A program made the translations under genes and the position numbers. 64,000 nt of DNA from Flavobacterium potami (GTDB taxonomy: Bacteria; Bacteroidota; Bacteroidia; Flavobacteriales; Flavobacteriaceae): contig NZ_JAINUY010000008.1 of assembly GCF_020026915.1 (NCBI RefSeq), positions 62,001-126,000 of the forward strand, read 5' to 3'. The notes beneath the pieces are model-generated. The model worked only from the letters and a program-made list of their open reading frames with translations. It searched no databases and was not told the DNA's origin. This document shows, piece by piece, positions 1-8,087 of the stretch (positions are counted from its first letter, which is position 1; every line of letters starts with the position of its first letter).

Positions 1-217
1 TTTTGTGAGAATGATTCAAAAATTATTTTGTTAGTTTGTTACTATTGTATATTTGCTAATAATCAGCGAAAAGCAACAACTAAAAAAATGCTTTTTTAGA
101 TAATAAATACTTAAAAATACAGAATACAAAAAATTGTTTCTTCTATACATCGCAAGTGCAAATCTGATAAAGGACAAAGCGATACTATAAAGGACAAAAA
201 GTAAAAATGAATTGATT

Positions 218-706
218 ATGAATATTAGAAAAGGGAATCCTGAAGACATGAAATCGGTGTTGGGACTTATTCAGGAGCTGGCGATATTCGAAAAAGAACC
301 TGAAGCGGTTGTCATTACAGAGGAAGATTTAATACGTGACGGTTTTGGAGAAAAACCATTATTTCACGTTTTTGTCGCAGAGATTGAAAATGACGAAAAA
401 CAGAAAGAAATTGTTGGAATCGCGCTGTATTATTACCGCTATTCTACTTGGAAAGGAAAAACAATACACCTTGAAGATTTAATTATAAAAGAAAAAATGC
501 GCGGTACTGGTTTAGGTTCTGCACTTTATGCTGAAATTATGAAGCAAGGAAAAAGAGACAATGTTAGAAGAGTTGAATGGAATGTTTTAGACTGGAATAC
601 TCCAGCCGTAAAATTCTATGAAAATTCAGGTGCCAAAATCCTTGAGGAATGGAGAGTTGTGCAAATGGATGAAAATGGAATTAATTCGTTCTTAGAAAAA
701 TTATAA
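218..706 (+). CDS. GNAT-family N-acetyltransferase
   Basis: 162 residues, normal for a GNAT enzyme, which transfers an acetyl group from acetyl-CoA to an amine. The acetyl-CoA loop R-G-T-G-L-G lies at about residues 95-100. The C-terminal block with W-N-T-P-A, F-Y-E, G-A and E-W resembles the spermidine/spermine (SSAT-like) branch, so a polyamine or small amine acceptor is plausible but not proven. The frame could open at a TTG at 212, but the ATG at 218 gives the natural N-terminus. The gene stands alone before aspartate kinase, separated by a palindromic repeat. Confidence 0.85.
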   Translation: MNIRKGNPEDMKSVLGLIQELAIFEKEPEAVVITEEDLIRDGFGEKPLFHVFVAEIENDEKQKEIVGIALYYYRYSTWKGKTIHLEDLIIKEKMRGTGLGSALYAEIMKQGKRDNVRRVEWNVLDWNTPAVKFYENSGAKILEEWRVVQMDENGINSFLEKL

Positions 707-716
707 AAAATAGTTT

Positions 717-776
717 GCCACGAATTACACTAATTCACACCAATTAATTCGTGAAAATTCGCGGAATTAGTGGCAG
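717..776. repeat. CCACGAATT-family palindromic intergenic repeat
   Basis: Left arm begins GCCACGAATTACACTAATTC and the right arm ends GGAATTAGTGGC, forming an imperfect inverted repeat between the acetyltransferase and aspartate kinase genes. Related elements occur at about 30907, 42934, 49580, 56467 and 56995. Confidence 0.75.
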
Positions 777-802
777 AAAAAAAACAAAAACAAGATTTCG
801 CC

Positions 803-840
803 TCAAATCTGAAATCTAAAAATCTAAAATCTATAAATTA
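803..840. repeat. Short-period (A)AATCTAAA repeat directly upstream of the aspartate kinase start
   Basis: Successive AATCTGAAATCTAAA/AATCTAAA words with a period of about 8-9 bp. The array ends four bases before the ATG at 844. The same word family is found before uppP (36083-36116), after hopJ (56890-56927) and before recJ (57119-57162). Confidence 0.7.
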
Positions 841-843
841 ATA

Positions 844-2103
844 ATGAGAGTATTTAAATTTGGAGGAGCATCGGTAAAAGATGCAGATGGAATTAAAAAC
901 GTGTACGACGTTTTACAAAAAGTAGGTTACGAAGACGTAATTCTTGTAGTTTCGGCTATGGGAAAAACAACAAATGCTCTTGAAGTTGTCATTAAGAATT
1001 ATTTTGAAAAATCAACAGAATTGAGTTCTTCTGTACAGGAGATAAAAAAATATCACAATCAGATTTTATTAGATTTGTTTGAAGATGAAAATCATGCTGT
1101 ATTTGCAGCTGTAAATGCACAGTTTGCCGAATTGGAATATTTCTTGGCACACAACAAATCACCGAATTACAATTTCGTTTATGATCAGGTAGTAAGTTTT
1201 GGTGAATTGATTTCTACAAATATTTTAAGTCATTTTATGAATTTCATGGGAATTCAGACGCAATGGCTTGATGTTCGTAATTTCATTAAAACCAATGCAA
1301 ACTACAGAGATGCAGAAGTAGATTGGGAAACTACTCAACAAAATATCAGCAAAAACGTTCCAAGAAAACAATTAAATATTACACAAGGTTTCTTAGGTGC
1401 AGACGAAAATAATTTCACAACAACTCTTGGCCGTGAAGGTTCTGATTATACTGCGGGAATTTTTGCTTATTGCTTAAACGCAGAAAGTGTAACAATATGG
1501 AAAGACGTTCCTGGAGTTATGAATGCCGACCCACGCTATTTTGAAAATGCAAGTTTGTTGAATCAGATTTCGTATCGTGAAGCAATCGAATTGGCATTTT
1601 ATGGAGCAACGGTTATTCACCCAAAAACATTACAACCTTTACAGAAAAAAGAAATTCCGTTGTATGTAAAATCTTTTGTGAATCCATTATTAAAAGGGAC
1701 TTGCGTTTCTAAAGGTGTTGACTTGGAACCACAATATCCATGTTTTATTGTAAAAAGAGAACAGCTTTTAATTTCGCTTTCTTCTATTGATTTCTCTTTC
1801 ATCATGGAAGAAAACATCAGTGAGATTTTTGGATTATTCCACGAATTTAAAATCAAAGTAAACTTGATTCAGAACTCTGCAATTAGTTTCTCTGTTTGCG
1901 TGGAAGATAAATTTGGAAATTTCCCAGAATTGAATGCTATTCTTTCTAAAAAATTCAAAGTAGAATACAGCGAAAATGTAACTTTATATACAATCCGTCA
2001 CTTTACAGAAGAGGCAGCAGAAACCGTTGAAGCTAACAAAGAAGTTTTATTGAAACAAGTTAGCCGCGAAACCATGCAGATTGTTACTAAAGAATTAAGT
2101 TAA
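844..2103 (+). CDS. lysC: Aspartate kinase (monofunctional)
   Basis: Catalyses ATP-dependent phosphorylation of L-aspartate, the first step to lysine/diaminopimelate, threonine and methionine. The N-terminal nucleotide-binding motif is K-F-G-G-A-S at residues 5-10. The amino-acid-kinase core includes G-R-E-G-S-D-Y-T near 195-202 and W-K-D-V-P-G-V near 219. The last ~120 residues form the ACT-type regulatory part, so feedback by an end-product amino acid is likely. The 419 residues fit a monofunctional enzyme rather than a homoserine dehydrogenase fusion. It is apparently monocistronic, ending at a strong bidirectional terminator. Confidence 0.9.
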   Translation: MRVFKFGGASVKDADGIKNVYDVLQKVGYEDVILVVSAMGKTTNALEVVIKNYFEKSTELSSSVQEIKKYHNQILLDLFEDENHAVFAAVNAQFAELEYFLAHNKSPNYNFVYDQVVSFGELISTNILSHFMNFMGIQTQWLDVRNFIKTNANYRDAEVDWETTQQNISKNVPRKQLNITQGFLGADENNFTTTLGREGSDYTAGIFAYCLNAESVTIWKDVPGVMNADPRYFENASLLNQISYREAIELAFYGATVIHPKTLQPLQKKEIPLYVKSFVNPLLKGTCVSKGVDLEPQYPCFIVKREQLLISLSSIDFSFIMEENISEIFGLFHEFKIKVNLIQNSAISFSVCVEDKFGNFPELNAILSKKFKVEYSENVTLYTIRHFTEEAAETVEANKEVLLKQVSRETMQIVTKELS

Positions 2104-2140
2104 TATTGCTTTTAAAAGGTATTATTTAATTCAAATTATA

Positions 2141-2172
2141 AAAAAGGGCTTCATTTAATATGAAGCCTTTTT
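2141..2172. terminator. Bidirectional terminator between aspartate kinase and the XRE gene
   Basis: AAAAAGGGCTTCA / TGAAGCCTTTTT hairpin with a 7-nt loop; A-run on one side and T-run on the other serve both convergent genes. It touches the stop codon of the minus-strand gene. Confidence 0.85.
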
Positions 2173-2515
2173 AATTTGTTCCTTTATTCAAATGTCTTAT
2201 AATCGCTTTAAGATCTTCAATTTGTAACTCATATTGTTTTATTATCTTCCTGTAAGAACTGAGTGCTTTATTTTCCCTTTTATTTATTAGACTTTCATAA
2301 ACGGCATCTCCCACTTCTTTTCTTATCAACTCTTCTGGAGTAATTGCAAACATTTTACAAATTTTACTAAAATGAATCGTCCAAGAAGTACTTTCTCCAC
2401 GTTCCATCCGAGCATAAGCAGATTGTGAAATTTGCAAATGATCTGCCGCCTCTTCTTGAGACATATTTTTTGATTTTCTCAGAACTTTTAGATTATCTCC
2501 TACAATTTTATTCAT
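2171..2515 (-). CDS. XRE-family helix-turn-helix transcriptional regulator
   Basis: 114 residues from the ATG at 2515; a TTG three codons upstream is the only longer start. Residues ~8-62 form a Cro/C1-type HTH with the hallmark stretch M-S-Q-E-E-A-A, then I-S-Q-S-A-Y-A-R-M-E-R-G. The remainder is a charged, predicted helical/coiled-coil tail (~80-112) likely used for dimerisation. No second enzymatic or sensor domain is visible. It is divergent from the small peptide gene at 2663 with 147 bp between them, the classic layout of a regulator controlling its neighbour, but I could not find a clear operator palindrome there. Confidence 0.88.
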   Translation of the reverse strand: MNKIVGDNLKVLRKSKNMSQEEAADHLQISQSAYARMERGESTSWTIHFSKICKMFAITPEELIRKEVGDAVYESLINKRENKALSSYRKIIKQYELQIEDLKAIIRHLNKGTN

Positions 2516-2621
2516 AATTAACAATTAAAAAACAAATATAAACATAAGAATTATTTTACAATTATTCGAATTTAGGTTTTTAATAACCGATTTTCGACTA
2601 AGAGTTTTTAGACATCTCATA

Positions 2622-2629
2622 TAATTTTG
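2622..2629 (+). promoter_or_regulatory. Bacteroidota -7 promoter element TAATTTTG before the small-peptide gene
   Basis: Exact TAnnTTTG match, 33 bp upstream of the ATG at 2663, in the XRE/peptide divergent gap. No good -33 TTTG partner at the usual spacing. Confidence 0.5.
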
Positions 2630-2662
2630 TCTGTATTATTAATTATTCAATCATAGAAGAAA

Positions 2663-2869
2663 ATGAGCCTTGTTAATAATAAAGGTAAATTAACGAAAGA
2701 GGAAATGGAGAATGTTATGGCTGGGAGTACAGGAAGAAATTGCTTTCTGATGGGATTCGGAATTGGGTTTATGGGTACCGCATCTGCTATCGGTGGAAGT
2801 GTCGGATTGCTATTTGCAGATGGTGCTATTGGAGGATTTTACTCAGCTGCAACTTCTAGTTGCTTTTAA
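2663..2869 (+). CDS. Putative bacteriocin/microcin-type peptide precursor with double-glycine-like leader
   Basis: 68 residues. Residues 1-21 look like a leader cut by a C39 peptidase/ABC transporter: L-T-K-E-E-M-E-N-V-M-A-G matches the consensus spacing (L at -12, E at -8, hydrophobics at -7 and -4, A-G at -2/-1). The predicted 47-residue core is Gly/Ala-rich with G-x-G and G-G helix-packing patterns and only two cysteines, at protein positions 27 and 67, which could form one disulfide. It precedes a tiny membrane protein and is divergent from an XRE regulator. No processing transporter is nearby, so it would depend on one elsewhere. The leader is seen; the antibacterial role is inference. 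Confidence 0.6.
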   Translation: MSLVNNKGKLTKEEMENVMAGSTGRNCFLMGFGIGFMGTASAIGGSVGLLFADGAIGGFYSAATSSCF

Positions 2870-2879
2870 CCCAAATACT

Positions 2880-3059
2880 ATGAAAAAGGGATCAAAATTG
2901 TTTATAATTTCATTTAACATTGTTGCTTCAATATTAGTTTTTAGTAATGAGAAATTGCTTTTTCAAATAGACAATATTTGGATTCATTTTTTACTTATAA
3001 TGCTTGTAATATGGAACATATTATTATTGTATATAATCTTTAAAGAAACTAAATCTTAA
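2880..3059 (+). CDS. Small two-helix membrane protein, candidate immunity protein
   Basis: 59 residues from the ATG at 2880, 11 nt after the stop of the peptide gene; a longer opening of the frame at 2763 overlaps that gene and is rejected. Two hydrophobic segments (about residues 6-22 and 33-53) follow a short basic N-terminus and end with a charged K-E-T-K-S tail. I recognise no family. Its size, membrane nature and tight spacing behind a bacteriocin-like peptide are typical of immunity proteins, which is the reason for the suggestion. Confidence 0.5.
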   Translation: MKKGSKLFIISFNIVASILVFSNEKLLFQIDNIWIHFLLIMLVIWNILLLYIIFKETKS

Positions 3060-3075
3060 AATTCAAAACACAATT

Positions 3076-3177
3076 ATGGAAACAAGAAAGATAAAAAAAT
3101 TATGCCTTGACAGTAGCCAATTCCAAATCGTTTTTTCTTGCTGTTGCTTTAATCCAGATTTTAATGATTATATCTGA
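3076..3177 (+). CDS. Possible 33-residue Cys-rich peptide, leader-like N-terminus
   Basis: ATG at 3076 to TGA at 3175-3177. The N-terminus (M-E-T-R-K-I-K-K-L-C-L-D) recalls the basic K-K-L-x-L-N start of Bacteroidota RiPP precursors, and the second half holds three consecutive cysteines (C-C-C-F-N-P-D-F). No modification enzyme is nearby and the canonical second half of such leaders is missing, so this may be a degraded precursor or a chance ORF. Position, 16 nt after the putative immunity gene, supports co-transcription. Confidence 0.3.
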   Translation: METRKIKKLCLDSSQFQIVFSCCCFNPDFNDYI

Positions 3178-3219
3178 AAGTGTAAAAAGATAATTTTAAC
3201 CATTTTTAAAAATTATAAG

Positions 3220-3435
3220 ATGACTCGAAAAAATTTTACAATCATTCTTCTTCTTTTTATTTTTACATTCCTCTGCATCACTTTAAGTCCTGTTTTTACA
3301 AAAGATCTAAAAGACATTTCTTATTCCGATTTCCGATTAGCTATTGGACCATTTCTAAGTGGAATCGGCGTTTTTTTAAACTATATAGCAATAATTAAAA
3401 AAGAAAAAAACGTCGAGAAACAGGAGAATTTATAA
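3220..3435 (+). CDS. Small hypothetical membrane protein, two predicted TM helices
   Basis: 71 residues; hydrophobic stretches at about 5-24 and 41-59, with a Lys/Glu-rich tail. It has a plausible ATG and lies in the same direction as the bacteriocin-like genes just upstream. I recognise no family. It could be a further immunity or accessory membrane protein of that cluster, or an unrelated small protein. Confidence 0.5.
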   Translation: MTRKNFTIILLLFIFTFLCITLSPVFTKDLKDISYSDFRLAIGPFLSGIGVFLNYIAIIKKEKNVEKQENL

Positions 3436-3511
3436 ATTTAAAACTCCAAATTCACTTTCCAATTTTCCCAATTATAAATACTACTTTTGACTTTTTAGAG
3501 TTAAAGTATTT

Positions 3512-6500
3512 ATGTTGAAAAAATTACTGTTTTTGACGGTTTTCTTCTGGTTTTCTGCAGTTCAAGCGCAGGACAAGGAATCGCTGTACAAAACCAAAAA
3601 AGTAGTAGTTTCAAAAGATACTATTCGACTCGAAAAAGTCAGTATCAACTCTGGATTTTTTCAGCTTTTAAATACCAAAAACGAACCAATCGATTCGACA
3701 TTTTATAAAGTCGATTTTCAAAAAGGTTTTCTGCTTTTAAATGAAAAATTCCTGTCGCCTTCAGACACTTTAATTGTCAATTATCTACAATATCCAGATT
3801 TCTTAACCAAAGAATATAGCCTCTACAAATCGGATCAAATTGTAACCAGCGATGTTGGAACCGAAAAATTGTACCGAATCGACAACAATGCCAATACTAA
3901 AAAAGTCACTCCCTTTGATGGCTTAAATACTTCCGGAAGTATTACTCGAGGCATTACTATCGGTAATAATCAGAGTACGGTTTTAAATTCCAATTTAGAT
4001 TTACAGATTACGGGCAAAATTTCCGAAAAAGTAAGTTTGAGAGCTTCCCTTCAGGACAGTAATATTCCGCTACAGGATGGTGGTTATTCTCAAAAACTGG
4101 ATCAGTTTGATAATATTTTCATGGAACTTTTTAGTGATGATTGGAACATTCGCGCAGGTGATGTCTTTTTAGAAAACAGGAAAACACAATTTTTAAGTTT
4201 CAATAAAAAAGTTCAAGGAATTTCTGCCAGTTTTGATTTTGATACTCAAAAAAGTAAAACCAATGTTTTTGCATCTGTTGCTTTTGTAAAAGGTCAGTAC
4301 GCCAAAAGTACCTTTACGGGTCAGGAAGGAAATCAGGGACCTTATAAATTAAAAGGTCAAAATGGCGAATTGTATGTACTTGTTATTTCGGGTTCTGAGC
4401 GTGTTTATGTTAATGGTGTTTTACTAAAACGTGGCGAGAACAACGATTATGTAATTGACTATAATGCGGGTGAAATTGTTTTTACATCACTTTTTCCGAT
4501 AAACTCAGAAATGCGTATTAATATTGAATACCAATATTCTGAACGAAATTACAATAGACTGGTGACTTATGCGGGCGCCACGCACGAAAACAAAAACTGG
4601 AGTTTTGGCGGTTACATTTACTCCGAAAATGATATGAAAAATCAGCCGTTACAACAAAACCTTTCACCCGAACAAGTTCAGATTCTAGCTCAGGCCGGCG
4701 ATGATACTAACTTAATGAAAGCGCCATCGGCATACGAAGACAAATATGCCGACAATAAAATATTATACAAAAAGACCATAATCAATTCGGTTGAAGTTTA
4801 TGAATATTCCAACAATCCTGCCGACGTTTTATACAATGTAAGATTCAGTCTCGTTGGCGCAAATGCTGGGAACTATATCATTCAAAACAATAATTCTGTT
4901 GAACGCATTTATCAATATGTTGAACCTATAGATGGTGTTTTACAAGGAAACTACGAACCAATAATACAGCTTGTTGCACCGATAAAACTTCAGGTGGCAA
5001 CTTTCTTAGGAAAATACAATCCGAACGAAAAGACTTTAGTCGATTTTGAATTGGCGGTTAGCAATAACGATCAGAATTTATTTTCGGGAATTGATGATTC
5101 CAATAATGAAGGAATTGCTTTTAAAACCAAACTCAAAAAACGTCTTTTTTCTAGAAGCTGGACTTTAGATGCTTTTGCTAATTATCAATTTGTGCAGCAG
5201 GATTTTAAATCGGTTGAACGTTTGTATAATATCGAATTTAACCGTGATTGGAATTTAACGGGAACACTTTTGGGCAATCAAAGTCTTGTGGTAACTGGTT
5301 TTAATTTTGATTTATTTTCTAAAAAGAAAACTTCAAACATCGGTTTACTAACCTATCAATTTGAGAAACTAGATTTTAGCGAAAGCTATTCTGGCGCAAG
5401 ACATACTACAAGCGCTTTATTCAAACTCAAAAACTGGACAATTGAAAACAATGGCAGTTTTTTGAATTCTGATGCTACTACGTCTACTTCAAAATTTATT
5501 AGAAATCAGACCAGAACCAAGTATCATTTTGACAAAAACTGGATTGGTGGAAGTATGCAATTAGAAGACAATCAGGAAAAGGACAAGATTACCAATCAGT
5601 TTTCGACTTTAAGTCAGAGATTTTCAGAATACGGTGTTTTTGCCGGACGAGGAGATAGTACCAAAGTTTTTGTTGAAATTGGTTATTTACAAAGACGCAA
5701 CGATAGTTTGCAAAACGGATTATTGCAGCACGTTAATAATTCACAGACTTATTATTTAAAGTCAAAACTAATTCAGAACAAAACAACCGATTTGGCGGTT
5801 TATGCCAGTTATAGAAATTTGGATTTTACAGATCAAACCCGAAAAAACGAACCGTCTTTAAATTCAAGGGTTTTATATAATGATCGTTTTTTCAATCAGC
5901 TGATGCAAATTGAAACTACTTATGAAACCAGTTCAGGAACCATTGCCCAACAGGAATTTACTTATGTAGAAGTTCCGACAGGACAAGGTGTTTACACCTG
6001 GAATGATTATAATGGAAATGGAATTCAGGAATTGGAAGAGTTTGAAGTGGCCGTTTATCAAGACCAAGCAAGATATGTTAGAATCTTTTTGCCCAATCAA
6101 GTTTATATTAAAACCAATCAGAATAAGTTTTCTCAATCTTTGACTTTGAATCCGCTACAGTGGCAAAATGAAAAAGGATACAAAAAGGTATTGTCCTATT
6201 TTTACAATCAAACTTCTTTTATTTTAGATCGAAAGGTTAGAAACGAAGGCGAATTAGATCTTAATCCGTTTAGCTCTTCCGAAGAAAATGTCTTAGGACT
6301 GAACTCAAGTTTCAGAAACAGCTTATTTTACAATCGTGGACGACAAAAACATTCTGTCACTTATTCGTACCTGATCAATAAAGGAAAAAGCCTGCTTTCT
6401 ATTGGTTCACAAAACGTTCAGAATTATTCGCATCAACTTCAATATACCCATTTGTATCAAAAAAGCTGGCTGTTTAATTTATTCACCAAAACCATTAAAA

Positions 6501-6943
6501 CCGATTTGGTTTCTAAAGATTTTGTAGAAAAAAATTACGACATTAATGGATGGCAGATTGCACCTAAAGTGAGTTATCTGTTTTCCAAAAATACTAAACT
6601 TGATTTCTTTTACGAACTTCAAAACAAGAAAAACCAAATAGGGAATTTCGAAACTTTAGACCAAAACAGAATTGGAACTTCTTTTTCTTATGCGGGTGAA
6701 AAGAAAGTTACCGTAAACGGAGAATTTTCTTTTTATGAAAACAAATTTAACGGAAACGAATTTTCATCTGTAGGTTTTCAAATGTTGGAAGGACTTCAAG
6801 CGGGATCAAATCTGGTTTGGAAACTGCTTTTGCAAAAGAACATTACGACATTTTTGGATGTCAATTTAAATTATCAAGGACGTAAAAGTGAAACGGGAAA
6901 TACAATTCACACAGGAAACATTCAACTTCGTGCATATTTTTAA
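3512..6943 (+). CDS. Large outer-membrane beta-barrel protein of unknown function
   Basis: 1143 residues with a signal peptide (basic M-L-K-K, hydrophobic core, cut near A-Q-A-Q-D, about residue 20). The rest is dominated by alternating polar/aromatic beta-strand patterns, with many Y/F/N-rich strands and a C-terminal strand ending in aromatic Y-F, as expected for an outer-membrane barrel. I see no TonB box, plug or CarboxypepD_reg domain, so it is not an obvious TonB-dependent receptor. Around residues 140-240 an R-A-G-D-V-F-L-type block suggests a structured periplasmic or first-barrel module. It appears monocistronic. Export to the cell surface is well supported, the function is not. Confidence 0.75.
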   Translation: MLKKLLFLTVFFWFSAVQAQDKESLYKTKKVVVSKDTIRLEKVSINSGFFQLLNTKNEPIDSTFYKVDFQKGFLLLNEKFLSPSDTLIVNYLQYPDFLTKEYSLYKSDQIVTSDVGTEKLYRIDNNANTKKVTPFDGLNTSGSITRGITIGNNQSTVLNSNLDLQITGKISEKVSLRASLQDSNIPLQDGGYSQKLDQFDNIFMELFSDDWNIRAGDVFLENRKTQFLSFNKKVQGISASFDFDTQKSKTNVFASVAFVKGQYAKSTFTGQEGNQGPYKLKGQNGELYVLVISGSERVYVNGVLLKRGENNDYVIDYNAGEIVFTSLFPINSEMRINIEYQYSERNYNRLVTYAGATHENKNWSFGGYIYSENDMKNQPLQQNLSPEQVQILAQAGDDTNLMKAPSAYEDKYADNKILYKKTIINSVEVYEYSNNPADVLYNVRFSLVGANAGNYIIQNNNSVERIYQYVEPIDGVLQGNYEPIIQLVAPIKLQVATFLGKYNPNEKTLVDFELAVSNNDQNLFSGIDDSNNEGIAFKTKLKKRLFSRSWTLDAFANYQFVQQDFKSVERLYNIEFNRDWNLTGTLLGNQSLVVTGFNFDLFSKKKTSNIGLLTYQFEKLDFSESYSGARHTTSALFKLKNWTIENNGSFLNSDATTSTSKFIRNQTRTKYHFDKNWIGGSMQLEDNQEKDKITNQFSTLSQRFSEYGVFAGRGDSTKVFVEIGYLQRRNDSLQNGLLQHVNNSQTYYLKSKLIQNKTTDLAVYASYRNLDFTDQTRKNEPSLNSRVLYNDRFFNQLMQIETTYETSSGTIAQQEFTYVEVPTGQGVYTWNDYNGNGIQELEEFEVAVYQDQARYVRIFLPNQVYIKTNQNKFSQSLTLNPLQWQNEKGYKKVLSYFYNQTSFILDRKVRNEGELDLNPFSSSEENVLGLNSSFRNSLFYNRGRQKHSVTYSYLINKGKSLLSIGSQNVQNYSHQLQYTHLYQKSWLFNLFTKTIKTDLVSKDFVEKNYDINGWQIAPKVSYLFSKNTKLDFFYELQNKKNQIGNFETLDQNRIGTSFSYAGEKKVTVNGEFSFYENKFNGNEFSSVGFQMLEGLQAGSNLVWKLLLQKNITTFLDVNLNYQGRKSETGNTIHTGNIQLRAYF

Positions 6944-7006
6944 TGCGATGCGAAAAAGATGATCATAAATTGTTTAATTTTAATTGAAATTTAAACGTAT
7001 AACCTT

Positions 7007-7561
7007 ATGAAAAAATTATTATTGTTCTGTTTTATAGTTGTTTTCTCATCTAATTTCTACGCCCAAGAAACAACTGCAAAAGCTGCTAAAAGCAAAACAG
7101 AAACCTCAGCTAAAAAAGCCAAATCGACTGCAGACAAAGCTTCGGCTGATGCAAAAAAAGAAGCGGCAAAATCGAAAAAAGCAGCAGATGACGCCAAAGA
7201 AGCATCATCAAAAGCAAAAAAAGAAACAGCAGATAAAGCTAAAAAAACAGCTGACAAAGAAGCGACAAAAGCAAAAGCCGACGCTAAAAAAGCAACAGCA
7301 GAATCTGACAAAGCAACAAAAGCAGCAGACAAAGCTAAAGCAGACGCAAAAAAATCAACTGCAAAAGCTGACGCAGCTAAGAAAGACGCCGCAAGTGCAA
7401 AAAAATCTGCTACAAAAACTGTAAAAGAAACAAACGAAAAAGCACCTGCTGTTCCGGACAAAGTTACAGGAGAATACAATGGTAAAAAAGTATATACTGG
7501 TCCGAGAGGTGGTAAATACTATATCAATAAAAACGGTAACAAAACTTATATTCAGGATTAA
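7007..7561 (+). CDS. Secreted Lys/Ala-rich repeat protein with C-terminal PBCV basic-adaptor-like domain
   Basis: 184 residues. A signal peptide (about 1-20) ends at Y-A-Q. Residues ~22-145 are almost only K, A, D, E, S and T in quasi-11-residue repeats, giving a long amphipathic or coiled-coil helix like LEA or histone-H1-tail proteins. The last ~30 residues (G-K-K-V-Y-T-G-P-R-G-G-K-Y-Y-I) match the PBCV-specific basic adaptor domain family (PF08789 as I recall it). The repeat composition opens overlapping frames on both strands that are not genes. A role in binding an acidic polymer (nucleic acid, polysaccharide) in the envelope is inference. Confidence 0.75.
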   Translation: MKKLLLFCFIVVFSSNFYAQETTAKAAKSKTETSAKKAKSTADKASADAKKEAAKSKKAADDAKEASSKAKKETADKAKKTADKEATKAKADAKKATAESDKATKAADKAKADAKKSTAKADAAKKDAASAKKSATKTVKETNEKAPAVPDKVTGEYNGKKVYTGPRGGKYYINKNGNKTYIQD

Positions 7562-7634
7562 TGTTTTTAGGTTCTGAGGTTCTAAGTTGCTAAGGCGCTA
7601 AGCTTCTCGGCTATATTTAGAATATTCCAATCAT

Positions 7635-7669
7635 AAGGAGCTGTCTCAAAAGGACAACTCCTTTTTTTT
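7635..7669 (+). terminator. Rho-independent terminator
   Basis: AAGGAG ... TGTC / GACA ... CTCCTT stem followed by an 8-T run, downstream of the Lys/Ala-rich protein. Confidence 0.8.
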
Positions 7670-7718
7670 AAGCTTCAGCGAAGCTAAATATTTATAGAAA
7701 AAAGCGATCCAAAATATT

Positions 7719-7774
7719 AAGCTCCAGCGGAGCGACATTTTTCTATGTTGGTATATATCGCTCCGCTGGAGCTT
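7719..7774. repeat. AGCTCCAGCGGAGCGA inverted repeat element
   Basis: Perfect 17-bp arms (AAGCTCCAGCGGAGCGA at 7719-7735 and its complement at 7758-7774). Each arm is itself nearly palindromic. Weaker relatives lie at 7670-7686 (AAGCTTCAGCGAAGCTA) and 7806-7822 (CACCCCGCTGGGGT), so a small cluster of the same element is present. Confidence 0.8.
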
Positions 7775-8087
7775 GTTTATTTATCTTATTGAAATTCTAT
7801 AAATATTTCACCCCGCTGGGGTTTTACCGCTCAGAAAGTTTTCTTTTTTTCAGACTGCTCATTATTTCTATTATAAACAATCTCACAAATTTCCTGATTA
7901 AGGTCATTTCAAAAAATCAAAATCGCTTAACATAGGGATAATCTTATTGACAGAAACTAAATTATTTTTAAAATACCCCTCGAAAATTCTAGTGTTTTAT
8001 AAAATCTAGAGTTAATAATTTAGTAATACCCTCTAAATATCATCCAAAACATATTTCTTTATCTTCGTTTTTAAAATGTGTTAAAAA

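Larger units (their letters stand above)
7562..8087. other. Gene-free stretch: terminator, dispersed repeats, promoter region
   Basis: Holds a short GGTTCT/CTAAG-type repeat (7566-7607), a terminator (7635-7669), a cluster of AGC-TCCAGCGGAGC palindromes (7670-7830) and then ~250 bp of AT-rich sequence leading to the glycosyltransferase gene. I see no credible ORF or RNA gene. Confidence 0.7.

Noticed and set aside
31..249. 72-codon minus-strand ORF at the window start
   Set aside because: Hydrophobic low-complexity translation overlapping the acetyltransferase 5' end; no start context or family.
7038..7479. Overlapping K/Q-rich and A/S/F-rich ORFs on both strands
   Set aside because: Shadows of the Lys/Ala repeat gene; the signal peptide and C-terminal domain identify the real frame at 7007-7561.
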